This document shows, one piece after another, positions 43,989-52,934 of a DNA stretch of 64,000 nt (within the stretch, counting starts at the first letter, position 1; each line of letters begins with the position of its first letter). The position numbers and the translations under genes are program-made. The notes under the pieces were generated by a model that saw only the letters and a program-made list of their open reading frames with translations, made no database searches and was not told the DNA's origin. Origin of the DNA: Symbiodinium kawagutii (taxonomy: Eukaryota; Sar; Dinophyceae; Suessiales; Symbiodiniaceae); NCBI GenBank assembly GCA_009767595.1, contig VSDK01024128.1, forward strand, positions 110,158 through 174,157, read 5' to 3'.

Positions 43989-44623
43989 ACTGTTGGAATG
44001 CCTAAGGGTTTCTATGCACGAAAAACTGGATGTTCATTCTAACTTTTCTCATTCTTGTTAGCTCACGGTATCGGAGCGGCTAAAATTTTAGATTTCTTGC
44101 GCGCAGAAAGCGGGCAAGACTTTCAAGATAGCGCCGAAAAAAAAAACCACGATTTGCTTCGGTTTAAAAACCGTGAAACGGGTTCCCATTTTTGAGCCCT
44201 TTTTCGGCCCCCGATTTGGGGACGTCATTAATGTAAAGAAATAGGAAGGGGACCAAAATTGGCACCAGAATTGGTTCCAAAAACGGGGCCCAATCCTTGC
44301 TCTGGCAATTATTTTTTGGCCGATCTGTCCTTCGCCCAAAATCGTTTTTGAAGCCATTTGTTGGACGCAATAAAACCCATTTTTTAAATACAACAGAGAT
44401 CCTGGTTTGAAACATGATAATTTTGTCGGGGGCGGAACAGATTTTTAGGCGTCCTCGCGATTGAAGCACAAAGCCGCTGTCCACTGTTGGAATGCCTAAG
44501 GGTTTCTATGCACGAAAAACTGGATGTTCATTCTAACTTTTCTCATTCTTGTTAGCTCACGATATCGGAGCGGCTAAAATTTTAGATTTCTTGCGCGTAG
44601 AAAGCGGGCAAGACTTTCAAGAT
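43989..44623. repeat. tandem repeat of 495-bp period running into the gap
   Basis: ACTGTTGGAATGCCTAAGGG... at 43,989-44,130 recurs at 44,484-44,623 with very few changes, then the N-run begins. The intervening 350 bp has no gene. The gap probably hides further units, so it is likely a collapsed tandem array inserted in the gene copy. Confidence 0.7.
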
Positions 44624-45176
44624 NNNNNNNNNNNNNNNNNNNNNNNNNNNNNNNNNNNNNNNNNNNNNNNNNNNNNNNNNNNNNNNNNNNNNNNNNNNNN
44701 NNNNNNNNNNNNNNNNNNNNNNNNNNNNNNNNNNNNNNNNNNNNNNNNNNNNNNNNNNNNNNNNNNNNNNNNNNNNNNNNNNNNNNNNNNNNNNNNNNNN
44801 NNNNNNNNNNNNNNNNNNNNNNNNNNNNNNNNNNNNNNNNNNNNNNNNNNNNNNNNNNNNNNNNNNNNNNNNNNNNNNNNNNNNNNNNNNNNNNNNNNNN
44901 NNNNNNNNNNNNNNNNNNNNNNNNNNNNNNNNNNNNNNNNNNNNNNNNNNNNNNNNNNNNNNNNNNNNNNNNNNNNNNNNNNNNNNNNNNNNNNNNNNNN
45001 NNNNNNNNNNNNNNNNNNNNNNNNNNNNNNNNNNNNNNNNNNNNNNNNNNNNNNNNNNNNNNNNNNNNNNNNNNNNNNNNNNNNNNNNNNNNNNNNNNNN
45101 NNNNNNNNNNNNNNNNNNNNNNNNNNNNNNNNNNNNNNNNNNNNNNNNNNNNNNNNNNNNNNNNNNNNNNNNNNNN
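44624..45176. other. assembly gap (553 N)
   Basis: Unknown bases. Lies inside the 4.5-kb insert between two parts of its C-terminal domain. Confidence 1.
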
Positions 45177-45722
45177 ACCGCTCTGGGGTCACGCAGGCGC
45201 CTTTCAAGTGAACTCCTAACCATTGTCTGCTTATATAAGGTAGAGGCACTGGGTATCTTTAGCACCATGCGGGCCGTGGGCCACTCAGGAGGCAATGAAC
45301 TGAGAAGCAGGGGCAGGAATGACTTTCGCTGCAGCTTCTGTGTGTTCCTTTTGTTCGACCGAGACCTCAACGAAGCTAGCAAAGTGGCGAGCAGCTTCCA
45401 GCCACCTTTGCATTTCCGTATCATCGGCATCATCAGATGATGGGTACCCTACCTCAGTGGCTGCTTCCATTATTGTCGGAGGAAGTGCTTGGATTTGTGT
45501 CAAGGTGACCTTCCTTGCCTTGGCTGTTCGAGACCGCTTCCGCTTCTTGGTGCTGGACTCTTCACCTTCTTCCGCTTCCGTACCACCAGATGAGAGCGAA
45601 ACATCAGAGGTTTGTGCCGCAGACGAGATGCTATATGGGGACACCGCTTTATCAGGATCCAGTGGTCGAGATTCTCTGCCACTGGCACCTGGTGCGAAAG
45701 ACCGAAGACATTGGTCACTCAA
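45177..45722 (-). pseudogene. NLS linker and start of C-terminal domain, divergent copy
   Basis: STKKRKRSRTAKARKV (NLS-like), LTQIQALPPTIMEAATEVGY and LLSSLPPEWPTARMVLKIPS align with the other copies. The frame shifts near 45,300 (VIPAPASQFIAS against AIPPPALLSSLPPEW). Confidence 0.75.
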
Positions 45723-45862
45723 CCCAGCAGGTGATGGGTTGCGACTTGTTTCTTAGTTATCTTGAGGGTTAATTGGTGATCTTCTGATCCTTTCACGCCT
45801 TAAGGGACTTATAGTGACCTACATTCCGCGTGCAACAGGCACTACCTGGGCAAAAATCAAAA

Positions 45863-46385
45863 TCTACCTTGCTGAGGCGCGATCCAGCCTCCCTCGTTTT
45901 GACTTCTATGCCTGTGCAGGCATCCCCCGACTCCTCCAGCTCTTTTTGGGAGCAGGTGCGCACAAACTTCTTCTTAATGTCCAGCGGGAGGTGCAAGCGT
46001 ACAATCATAGCTGCGATGGCTTGTCCTGCAGGGTTTTGTTTGCTGGCAACGGTGAACTTTGCACTACCCGGGGTGGTAAGAACCAGCCAAGCAAGGAGGA
46101 AGACCACCGAAGTGGTTTTGCCGGCACCAAAGAGGCCCTCAACAAGCAGAGTGCCTCGACCTGTCACCATCATGCTCACGACCAATACTACCAGGTGCCC
46201 ACTGTCTCTATCAGCCTCTTCCATGATCTGTGTGCAAAACGCACGATGTTGCTGCATTTCACGTGGAGGAGTTCTAGTGATGAGCATGCCAAGGAGTAGG
46301 CGAAAGCTTTCCAGCAACTCCGCGCTTGTGGTTCACAAATGGAGACGTGGCCACTTGGGAGGGAATATCTAGCACAATCGGCTTA
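45863..46385 (-). pseudogene. upstream part of the host copy: helicase Walker A region
   Basis: The minus frame gives MLESFRLLLGMLITRTPPRE, LLVEGLFGAGKTTS (P-loop) and SKFTVAS-type sequence, matching 34,250-34,770 of the insert. A 9-nt deletion relative to the insert lies before the P-loop. At 46,385 the match stops exactly where the spliced-leader sequence begins on plus. Confidence 0.82.
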
Positions 46386-46406
46386 TCCGTAGTCTTTTGG
46401 CTCAAG
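46386..46406 (+). other. relict dinoflagellate spliced leader
   Basis: TCCGTAGTCTTTTGGCTCAAG differs from the canonical 22-nt dinoflagellate SL (DCCGTAGCCATTTTGGCTCAAG, established knowledge) by one substitution and one missing A. It begins at the exact base where the host gene copy stops matching its paralogue (common part ends ...CGGCTTA). A genomic SL at an insertion boundary indicates reverse transcription of a trans-spliced mRNA. Confidence 0.88.
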
Positions 46407-47141
46407 CTTCGCGGAGTGTGTCGCCTGAGTACTAACTTGTGTCAGCACTTGTGCTTTCACACTGGAGAAAGGCCGAACACTTTAAAGAAGCCAGCGGGAG
46501 GGGGAAATTAGCGGGTTGCGGCCGCGTTTGTCTCTCTTGTTGTTCTCTTGATTGTCCGGTTAAGTATTAAGTCCAACTACTCTTCGGGTGAGTAACGGTA
46601 GCGACTTCAGTACTTCACGTGACTTCATAGAGACTGCCGATAGGATCAGCTAAGCTGGCTTATCATGAGTTAGTTCTTACTTGGTCCTCCGGACTCGGTT
46701 TTGAACTTCTCTCGGTCTTTTTGCTCTTAGAGTTAGTTTCGACTTGGTCCTTCGGACTCAGTCTGTTCTTTCTCTTGTTTTATTGAACTCTTGCGAGTTA
46801 GTTTTGACTCGGTCCTCCGGACTTAGTCATAACTTTCTCTTTGAACATCGCTCCTACCTTACTTTGCTCCTGAGTAGTTCTGGTTTGGTCCTCTGGACTC
46901 AACCTTGAGCTTCTCCCGAACATCCCGCTCTCTTCTTTCTCCTTACCTTCTCTTTCTTGTCGTTAACCTTTACTGAGTTCTGTCTTAGTCCTCTGGACTC
47001 AGACTTGAACTTCAGTTCCTTCCCTTACTCCTTTCGTCGATTGTTCTTCTTTGAACGTAAGTGAAACTTGCTTGGTCCTTCGGACTCAGTATTGTTTCTC
47101 GCCTGGTAAGTTTGTTTTCTGATTGCAAAGTTGTTGCAGAG
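46407..47141 (+). promoter_or_regulatory. 5' leader with six GTCC-NNN-GGAC hairpin repeats
   Basis: CTTGGTCC(T/C-rich loop)GGACTCAG-type words occur near 46,683, 46,754, 46,820, 46,890, 46,990 and 47,080. The stem GTCC/GGAC is invariant while the loop alternates between TCC, TTC and TCT. The rest is pyrimidine-rich (CTTCTCTC, TTCTTTC). Likely the untranslated leader of the mRNA that follows the SL; role unknown. Confidence 0.6.
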
Positions 47142-50100
47142 ATGTCGAACTCCATAGTCTTTGACAAAGTTGTTGCTCAGCAGATTTATGAGCACATAGT
47201 GGATGCCATAGATGTCAATGGCAGTCTCTCATGTGTCTTTTCTAGAGATGCTAATTGCTGGCATTTGATCACTCCTAATCCTGGAATCATTGTTACCAAA
47301 GCTAGACTCTCCAATAACTTGCACATAGGCACTGAAGATGATTTGGAAGCTTCGTTGAAATCACCTACTTGTCGCGATAATATTTATGTTCTACATCAAG
47401 TTAAGCCAAGAACACAATATCAGATGCTTCGTCATCTCACTGAGCAGCCCAGCTCTACATCAGCTTTAAACTCTCAATCGAGGGTTTTGATCACTCTCAC
47501 AGTCGATGCTTCTGCACACTTACATGAAGTCATTTCCAAAGTGATGTTGAGTCTTTCTTCGTTTAAGGCTCACTGTCACTGCGTTGAATTTGTGTGTAAG
47601 CTACCTAAAGATGACAAATATGTGCACAAAGATTCTCATCTTTATGTTATCGGTTACTCGCATGCCATCGCTCTACAAGGAATAGCAGAACTTACCGCTA
47701 GACACCCTAATACGACCACAGAAGAAGTCTGGCTTACTCACAATAAAGTTCTCACTGAACCATACCTGGTAAGCATCGGCGGAATTAAGGGAGTAACCTC
47801 AGTTGCACATCTCTCAGAACTTCCTTTCTTCACTAATTTGGCTGCACCTGACAGAAAGTGCATCAAGATTAGCATCCAAAGTGCCAACTTTGACATCTTT
47901 CAAGAGACAATGCGTGAATTGGATATGCTCATGAAGTCTTTATTAGATTTTGCTGCTGATAATGAAAGGTATGAATGTCAGAGAAGAGTTGCTACTTTCC
48001 CAGCCAAATTCGCTGCTTCGATTAATCTCGCTGCACCGAATTCTCTGATGGGACTAGCCTTCACATGGTTTAATCTCAAGCCCTACAAAAACTTGGATCT
48101 TCCATATGTCCTTCTTGTCTTACGACAACTTAATCTAGTCCACTATGTATCTAGCAAACAGCAGCTTTTTGTCTACTCTACTGGGCTAGAAATTGAAAAA
48201 TTAAGGCTTGACCTGGTTGCACAGGATATTGCCTTCCCTTTCGGTAGCAAAGAGGGTATCTCTCAAGTTATACTCGCACCCCTGTACGATTATTCGGGCT
48301 TCGTGGTTACTTATTCCTCAGCAGGCTTTGTTACAAAGGATTATCTTCAATTGGAGGATTCTGGACTCTATGTTGACAGTGAGGGTTCAGTATCAGCCTC
48401 CTTTGCCCAGCAACTCATGCAGCATTTCCGAGCTAGCGAGATTCGCTCTACTACGGTGTCCACGCCTGTTTCTTTTGCTACAAAGGTAATTACATTTTCA
48501 GTTCCTATACCGATAAACTTCTCTATGCCATTGACCTTTGTCGACAGGGATGGTCATAAACACCTAGTAGAATACAAAATGCCTCCTGAAAAAGAAATCT
48601 CACTCCCCTCCAACGTACGCATTCAGGAATCCAATTCGGAACACTGGAGAAAAGCCCAGAAAGGCAAAGGTCCATTAGAAGGACGCAGAAGCTGCCTCGC
48701 AGCAATAGAAGGAGAAGAACAGTCAAGAAACCGCTTCTTACGAGTTAAGACCACATCGATTCCCACCACTAAGTGCAAAATTCCAGTACCAGTCAGTAGT
48801 TCCTACCTAGATGATACTTTCCAGTTGATACTGCTCGAGACACAAGTAGATACTGAACAAGTTGAAGAGATTCTTGAATATTTTGTATCCCAAGATTACC
48901 TCTTCTCTCACCATGACTACATTTTGCACTACGATGTCCCGATCTCCGCTCCGTGTGCTATCAATCAAGACCATGGTCCTGCCATCTACCATTTACGGTG
49001 TCAGCCAGGCACCAAAACACTCTTGTTTCAGCCGAGATTTGAACATGGTCGGTTTGTTTATTCAGAAAGTAATGCCTTGGAAATCTGTGTTCATGCTAGA
49101 GCTGATCTCTTGATCTTTCTTCCCTTTGACCCGCCGGGTATGGCATTGCTCGATCTCTTTGACACTTCTGACAACCTTTCAGTTATATACAGGAGAGTCT
49201 ATGAAGATCCTGATACTGTCAGCTACTGTGCTAGAACTACACCGGATGCACAGCCTGATAAACCCCTCAGCTCACAACTTCCTGTACCCCCGGCGCCGAG
49301 GTCCAGAACAACACACAATGCTGAAGATGATGTACCAATGGAAGATTCATCCAGTCAGCTCAGCAAACAGAAATTTGCAACGAGAAAGGCACCTCTTAGT
49401 CGTAAAAGTGATGAATCTAATGCAGCCATATCGTCACGACTACATGTACCTTCGACAATCAATCCACTTGTCCCACCCAAGAGAAAAACACCAATTGGGA
49501 ATGCCACAGAAGCAACCAGTATTGCTCTAAGGACGCAAATGAGCCAACAAGAATCTCAAAGGGATGTGCATATGGAACAATCCAACGTGCCATCCCCTAC
49601 CGGGCATTTGACAAGTGCAACCCCTACTGGTAACACAGCAGATCCAAGTCCAATCGGTGCCATCCAAAACAATGATCGAGATCAAACTAATCAACAAGGA
49701 AATGACTGTGTAGGCAACGAAAACTCTTCTTTGCCACAGAACGGTATTCGAACAAATACTGCACTGAATTGTCCACCTCCTTTGCTAACTCCAGTTAGTC
49801 CGAATTTAACTGGTTCCTTACCGACTGCCTCCTCTGCTTATATGTCTCATATTCCAGCTCTAATTTCGCCCACTTTGGCATTTTCTGTTAGAGCTGAGGA
49901 TGAGCCAACTCATAATCCATGCAAAGGTTCTTTGCCTAGCACTGCTTCGCCGTCAGGCGTTGATGCCTTGGTAGGAAATCCAGCTAACCTAAGACTTGAG
50001 AGCAAGTCTCCTCTCCGAATGGCTCCCTCCAGTAGTGCCAACCCAAAGCTGCAACAGCAGCAAAACATACAGCAATCTTTTTATGCCAAGCTTCCGAAAA

Positions 50101-50411
50101 AACCTGTGCACCCTGCACAAGTGACGGAAGCCAGTGTCCTTGAAGTTGAAAGCTCAGGATCGGATGGTGGTATTGATACCACCAGGACTAGGGCCAAATC
50201 GTCGTCACGGAACCCTGATGCCGAATCCGTCAAAAGTGACAGCTTGGAAGCTCAACTACCTGCTGTTGACTCCACTCCAAAAAAGCGAAAGAAAAATCCT
50301 TCGCATAAAGGAAGTCCGGTCAGTGACTTTGCTGCTCGGGTGTCACGTAGATCGCATTTTGCACACACTCTTTGGCGCAAAGATGTTTGCCTTATTTACC
50401 AAGCAGGGTAA
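47142..50411 (+). CDS. large unrecognised protein, C-terminus cut by a retrotransposon
   Basis: 1,089 residues from MSNSIVFDKVVAQQIYEHIV. The frame is open from 47,061, but the upstream 27 codons run through a leader hairpin repeat, so 47,142 is the better start. Residues 1 to about 720 look globular (alternating hydrophobic strands, many Tyr/Phe/His); about 720-1,080 are Ser/Pro/Gln/Asn-rich and disordered, ending with a basic cluster TPKKRKKNPSHK (NLS-like). No motif I recognise. Base composition is more AT-rich than the helicase copies. The last 17 codons lie in the terminal repeat of the downstream retrotransposon (starts 50,361), so the native end is lost. It may be the ORF1 of a retroelement or a retroposed host gene. 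Confidence 0.65.
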   Translation: MSNSIVFDKVVAQQIYEHIVDAIDVNGSLSCVFSRDANCWHLITPNPGIIVTKARLSNNLHIGTEDDLEASLKSPTCRDNIYVLHQVKPRTQYQMLRHLTEQPSSTSALNSQSRVLITLTVDASAHLHEVISKVMLSLSSFKAHCHCVEFVCKLPKDDKYVHKDSHLYVIGYSHAIALQGIAELTARHPNTTTEEVWLTHNKVLTEPYLVSIGGIKGVTSVAHLSELPFFTNLAAPDRKCIKISIQSANFDIFQETMRELDMLMKSLLDFAADNERYECQRRVATFPAKFAASINLAAPNSLMGLAFTWFNLKPYKNLDLPYVLLVLRQLNLVHYVSSKQQLFVYSTGLEIEKLRLDLVAQDIAFPFGSKEGISQVILAPLYDYSGFVVTYSSAGFVTKDYLQLEDSGLYVDSEGSVSASFAQQLMQHFRASEIRSTTVSTPVSFATKVITFSVPIPINFSMPLTFVDRDGHKHLVEYKMPPEKEISLPSNVRIQESNSEHWRKAQKGKGPLEGRRSCLAAIEGEEQSRNRFLRVKTTSIPTTKCKIPVPVSSSYLDDTFQLILLETQVDTEQVEEILEYFVSQDYLFSHHDYILHYDVPISAPCAINQDHGPAIYHLRCQPGTKTLLFQPRFEHGRFVYSESNALEICVHARADLLIFLPFDPPGMALLDLFDTSDNLSVIYRRVYEDPDTVSYCARTTPDAQPDKPLSSQLPVPPAPRSRTTHNAEDDVPMEDSSSQLSKQKFATRKAPLSRKSDESNAAISSRLHVPSTINPLVPPKRKTPIGNATEATSIALRTQMSQQESQRDVHMEQSNVPSPTGHLTSATPTGNTADPSPIGAIQNNDRDQTNQQGNDCVGNENSSLPQNGIRTNTALNCPPPLLTPVSPNLTGSLPTASSAYMSHIPALISPTLAFSVRAEDEPTHNPCKGSLPSTASPSGVDALVGNPANLRLESKSPLRMAPSSSANPKLQQQQNIQQSFYAKLPKKPVHPAQVTEASVLEVESSGSDGGIDTTRTRAKSSSRNPDAESVKSDSLEAQLPAVDSTPKKRKKNPSHKGSPVSDFAARVSRRSHFAHTLWRKDVCLIYQAG

Positions 50412-50794
50412 TTAACGCCCAGTAGGGTGTTGATAGCAAACACGTTTCAACGCTGGCTCTGTAGAGCCTGTCGGCGTTTTCTTTTCAAGCGCTCTTGCGA
50501 GTGCTGATTGTTTAATTGTTTAAGTTTCACCTTTCTCTCAGGCCACCCATGATAGTGTGGGCCACCCGTCTAGTGAAGGGTCAAGTGGACTGTTGCGAGT
50601 TGTTGGCTGGACATGTTATTTTTACACCGAGCACGGACACGGACTTTTGGCTGTGATCTAGTGTAATATCTTTTGTTATCGGTGTGTCTTTGACATGTCT
50701 TCAACTCAAAACGAAACAGTCTTTGTGCTTGGGCTTCACTTGTCTCAAAACTGTATGTTGCAGTTTTGATCTCTCAAGGGTCGGCTCTTTTCAC
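50361..50794 (+). repeat. split direct repeat A1
   Basis: Starts GCACACACTCTTTGGCGCAA and ends TCGGCTCTTTTCAC; matches A2 with few substitutions. Contains the end of the preceding 1,089-residue frame. Confidence 0.88.
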
Positions 50795-51003
50795 TCGTTC
50801 CTGTTCCGGCTTGGGGCGCTTCATGGTGGCACGTTTTCGTGCCCACGGTGCTGTAGCCAAGGGCCGTGATGCCGTCATCACTGCTGCCGCACCACCCGTA
50901 GGATCTCTGTGGAAATTTGTCACCTGAGCGTTCTTGACGGGTTGCGTCGCAGGTGCAGTAGGCATCGTGGTTTGGCTGCTCCATAGCCCTTAGTCATTTA
51001 CAG

Positions 51004-52532
51004 ATGGATGACCCACATGACCGTGATTCTCTGTTTGGGGCAGGACCGGGGTCAGTTGGCCTTGGGAGTGTTTTTTCATGGCATTCGGCAGCATCTTCTG
51101 TGCATGCATTCGAGCAAGTGTGTGTCATAGGTCAGGATCTGCCTTTGCAAGTAGCCGTGAAGAAAGCTTGGGATGATCTAGAGCTACCAGTTCCTAAGTT
51201 GCCGTGGGAGTCAGAAGAATGGTTGCCGATTTTTGGTAAGACTAGCTTGGTGGATGAGCGTCTTAGGACTCATCAGATGAAACGCCCTTGTCCAGTGCCA
51301 GATCAACCATTAATGGATCACCTTCCGTCAGAACTTAGTCAGACTAGAACTGGTGAAGGAAGCCGTTCTTGGCATCAGGTTGTTGCAAACGTCGCAGAGA
51401 GGACGTGGACCGAGCTTCAAGAGGCCAAAGCAGAAGTGGCCGTCAAAAGGTGGTATGACATCATCATGAGTTTCCCTGATGAAGTGCAGGTCAAACAGGT
51501 GTTAGTCAGGCAGATGGATGTCTCCGTAAGACTTGCAATCCTTAGGGACATAGTGAGTTACAAGTCACCTTTGACACTCTTGAAACGTGCAAACTCCTTG
51601 CTTCGTTTTGTTGAATGGCTGCGAGTGAGATCAATCCCCTTTCCAAGCAGTGAAGAAGCTTTCTACGAGTTTCTGTGCGCAGAAAGGAATGCACAATCCT
51701 TAGGGACATAGTGAGTTACAAGTCACCTTTGACACTCTTGAAACGTGCAAACTCCTTGCTTCGTTTTGTTGAATGGCTGCGAGTGAGATCAATCCCCTTT
51801 CCAAGCAGTGAAGAAGCTTTCTATGAGTTTCTGTGCGCAGAAACTTCATGGGCATGCGACTCAGAGACCGCTGTCAACTGTTGAGGTAGGTAGTTGGCTG
51901 AGACTCTTGCTGAAACAAAGTAACACTGCAGATCGTAAGCTGTCATCTCACTCATGCAAATGCACAATGCTTTCGTGTCTTGCAAAATGGGGTGCAGACA
52001 TTGGGACTCGTGAGATCTTGGGTGGACACACATCGCATATCAAGTCTGTCCAATTCGCATTCTGGAGGACATGTTGGAAAGCATCCGAGTGGGTAGGTTC
52101 CAGCCTGACTTGACTAGATCAGGGTACTTTAATCAAGTTCAGAACCCGCTTGAGCAGTTAGGCCAAGCATTCGTCGATCCAGAGCAAGAGGTTAAGGTAG
52201 AACTCATCTCTGACAATGAAGGTTCAGATGCAGAGGGACTGGAAGCCGTCTCTAGTCCTGACACAGGGTCCGAAAGTGAGGAGTCGGCAGCTGAGGAATC
52301 GAGGCCGGCTAGACTTGTGCATCCGCCTACTGCTCCTGAAGGCACGAAATTGGTTCAGCATCAAGTCAGTAAAATGCTCCATCTCATGGCAGAGGGTCAC
52401 CAAAGGGTGTTCTTGTGTGGGCGTACCGCAAATCAGAGGTACACTATGGAGCCGATGCTGCGATGGGATACCGCATGTTGTGGCCGGTGTTGGAAATCAT
52501 CAGGCACGCTTTTGACATCTCGCATCAGATAA
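51004..52532 (+). pseudogene. tyrosine recombinase of the retrotransposon, broken
   Basis: Begins MDDPHDRDSLFGAGPGS. The recombinase core is recognisable further on: SSHSCKCTMLSCLAKWGADIG and REILGGH correspond to the HxxR-bearing and LG(H/Y)H boxes of DIRS/Crypton recombinases, and DMLESIRVGRFQPDLTRSG to the block after the catalytic tyrosine. These lie in different frames: a 158-bp tandem duplication (51,536-51,843) and a shift between the LGGH box and the DMLES block disrupt the gene, and the tyrosine itself is not visible. It should catalyse integration of the circular cDNA; this copy cannot. Confidence 0.75.
51536..51843. repeat. 158-bp tandem duplication inside the recombinase gene
   Basis: 51,536-51,685 is repeated at 51,694-51,843 (CAATCCTTAGGGACATAG to TGTGCGCAGAAA), almost without change, with 8 nt between. 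Not a multiple of three. Confidence 0.9.
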
Positions 52533-52636
52533 AAGAGAGAAAAAATTGAGCCAGTGATCGGGGGGGAATGAGAGAGTGACAATCATGAGTCAACTCAGTA
52601 ACCCTCGGGCTTGTTGATGCTCATGTGTTTCAAATT

Positions 52637-52718
52637 GCGCCGCGCGCCGCGCGCGCGCGCGCCGAAAGTGGTTCGAAACAAGGGGTGTTTTGGCGCGCGC
52701 GCGCGGCGCGCGCGGCGC
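52637..52718. repeat. 27-bp CG-alternating inverted repeat
   Basis: The left arm 52,637-52,663 and right arm 52,692-52,718, both almost pure CG/GC alternation, are complementary with a 28-nt loop. Sits between the recombinase and Gag frames. Alternating CG can adopt Z-form DNA, and the transcript would form a very stable hairpin. Confidence 0.8.
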
Positions 52719-52934
52719 GTCAAACCAGTGGATGGGTACCCATATTGACGTATCTGAAGATATTCAGGAACCGGTTGGTTCGTATTGTGGGGTACCCGTA
52801 AGATCCTTTTTCCTTTCTCTTTTGAAGTCATCTTCACTAGCTGCCAGCCGTTGCGAGAACCGCTCACTTTAGCAGAAACATGATCTGCTGTTGAAGTGGT
52901 TGTAGCATGTCCGGAGCAGTTGTGAAGAACGTCC

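Larger units (their letters stand above)
41255..45745 (-). mobile_element. 4.5-kb retro-inserted, 5'-truncated copy of a divergent family member
   Basis: Direct repeats at 41,235-41,254 and 45,746-45,765 (TTGTTTC-A/T-TAGTTATCTTGA, 19 of 20 identical) flank it inside the plus-strand element. On minus it starts in the linker region (5'-truncated), runs through the C-terminal domain and 3' region and ends in the 3' module with poly(A) (T-run 41,255-41,263). Protein similarity to the other two copies is clearly lower than theirs to each other, so it derives from another family lineage. Contains the assembly gap and two local repeats. Confidence 0.8.
41222..45862 (+). mobile_element. plus-strand SINE-like element (about 130 bp) split by a 4.5-kb insertion
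   Basis: The halves at 41,222-41,254 (ATTGGTGCCTGGTGTTG...) and 45,766-45,862 (GGGTTAATTGGTGATCTTCT... CACTACCTGGGCAAAAATCAAAA) are contiguous in other family members read in this direction. Outer flanks TCTACCATTGCTGAGGCGCG (41,201-41,220) and the same with one base missing (from 45,863) are a target-site duplication; the uninterrupted paralogue has the sequence once at about 34,250-34,269. Confidence 0.82.
26800..46385 (-). mobile_element. host copy of the giant helicase gene, interrupted by nested insertions
   Basis: Three separated minus-strand pieces, 46,385-45,863, 41,221-39,001 and 29,706-26,800, join into one gene copy once two insertions are removed: 41,222-45,862 and 29,707-38,999. 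Both junctions carry direct repeats (target-site duplications) and both restore the order seen in the uninterrupted paralogue at 29,707-38,999. The copy ends at 26,800 in the shared 3' module and poly(A). Its 5' part is cut off at 46,386 by the insertion that begins with a spliced leader. An additional 130-bp element sits at 39,813-39,942. Confidence 0.8.

Noticed and set aside
44549..45433. Open frames across the N-run
   Set aside because: The middle is unknown sequence; only the ends outside the gap are informative.
47061..47141. Extended N-terminus of the 1,089-residue protein
   Set aside because: It runs through one of the leader hairpin repeats that are clearly non-coding upstream, so the start at 47,142 is preferred.
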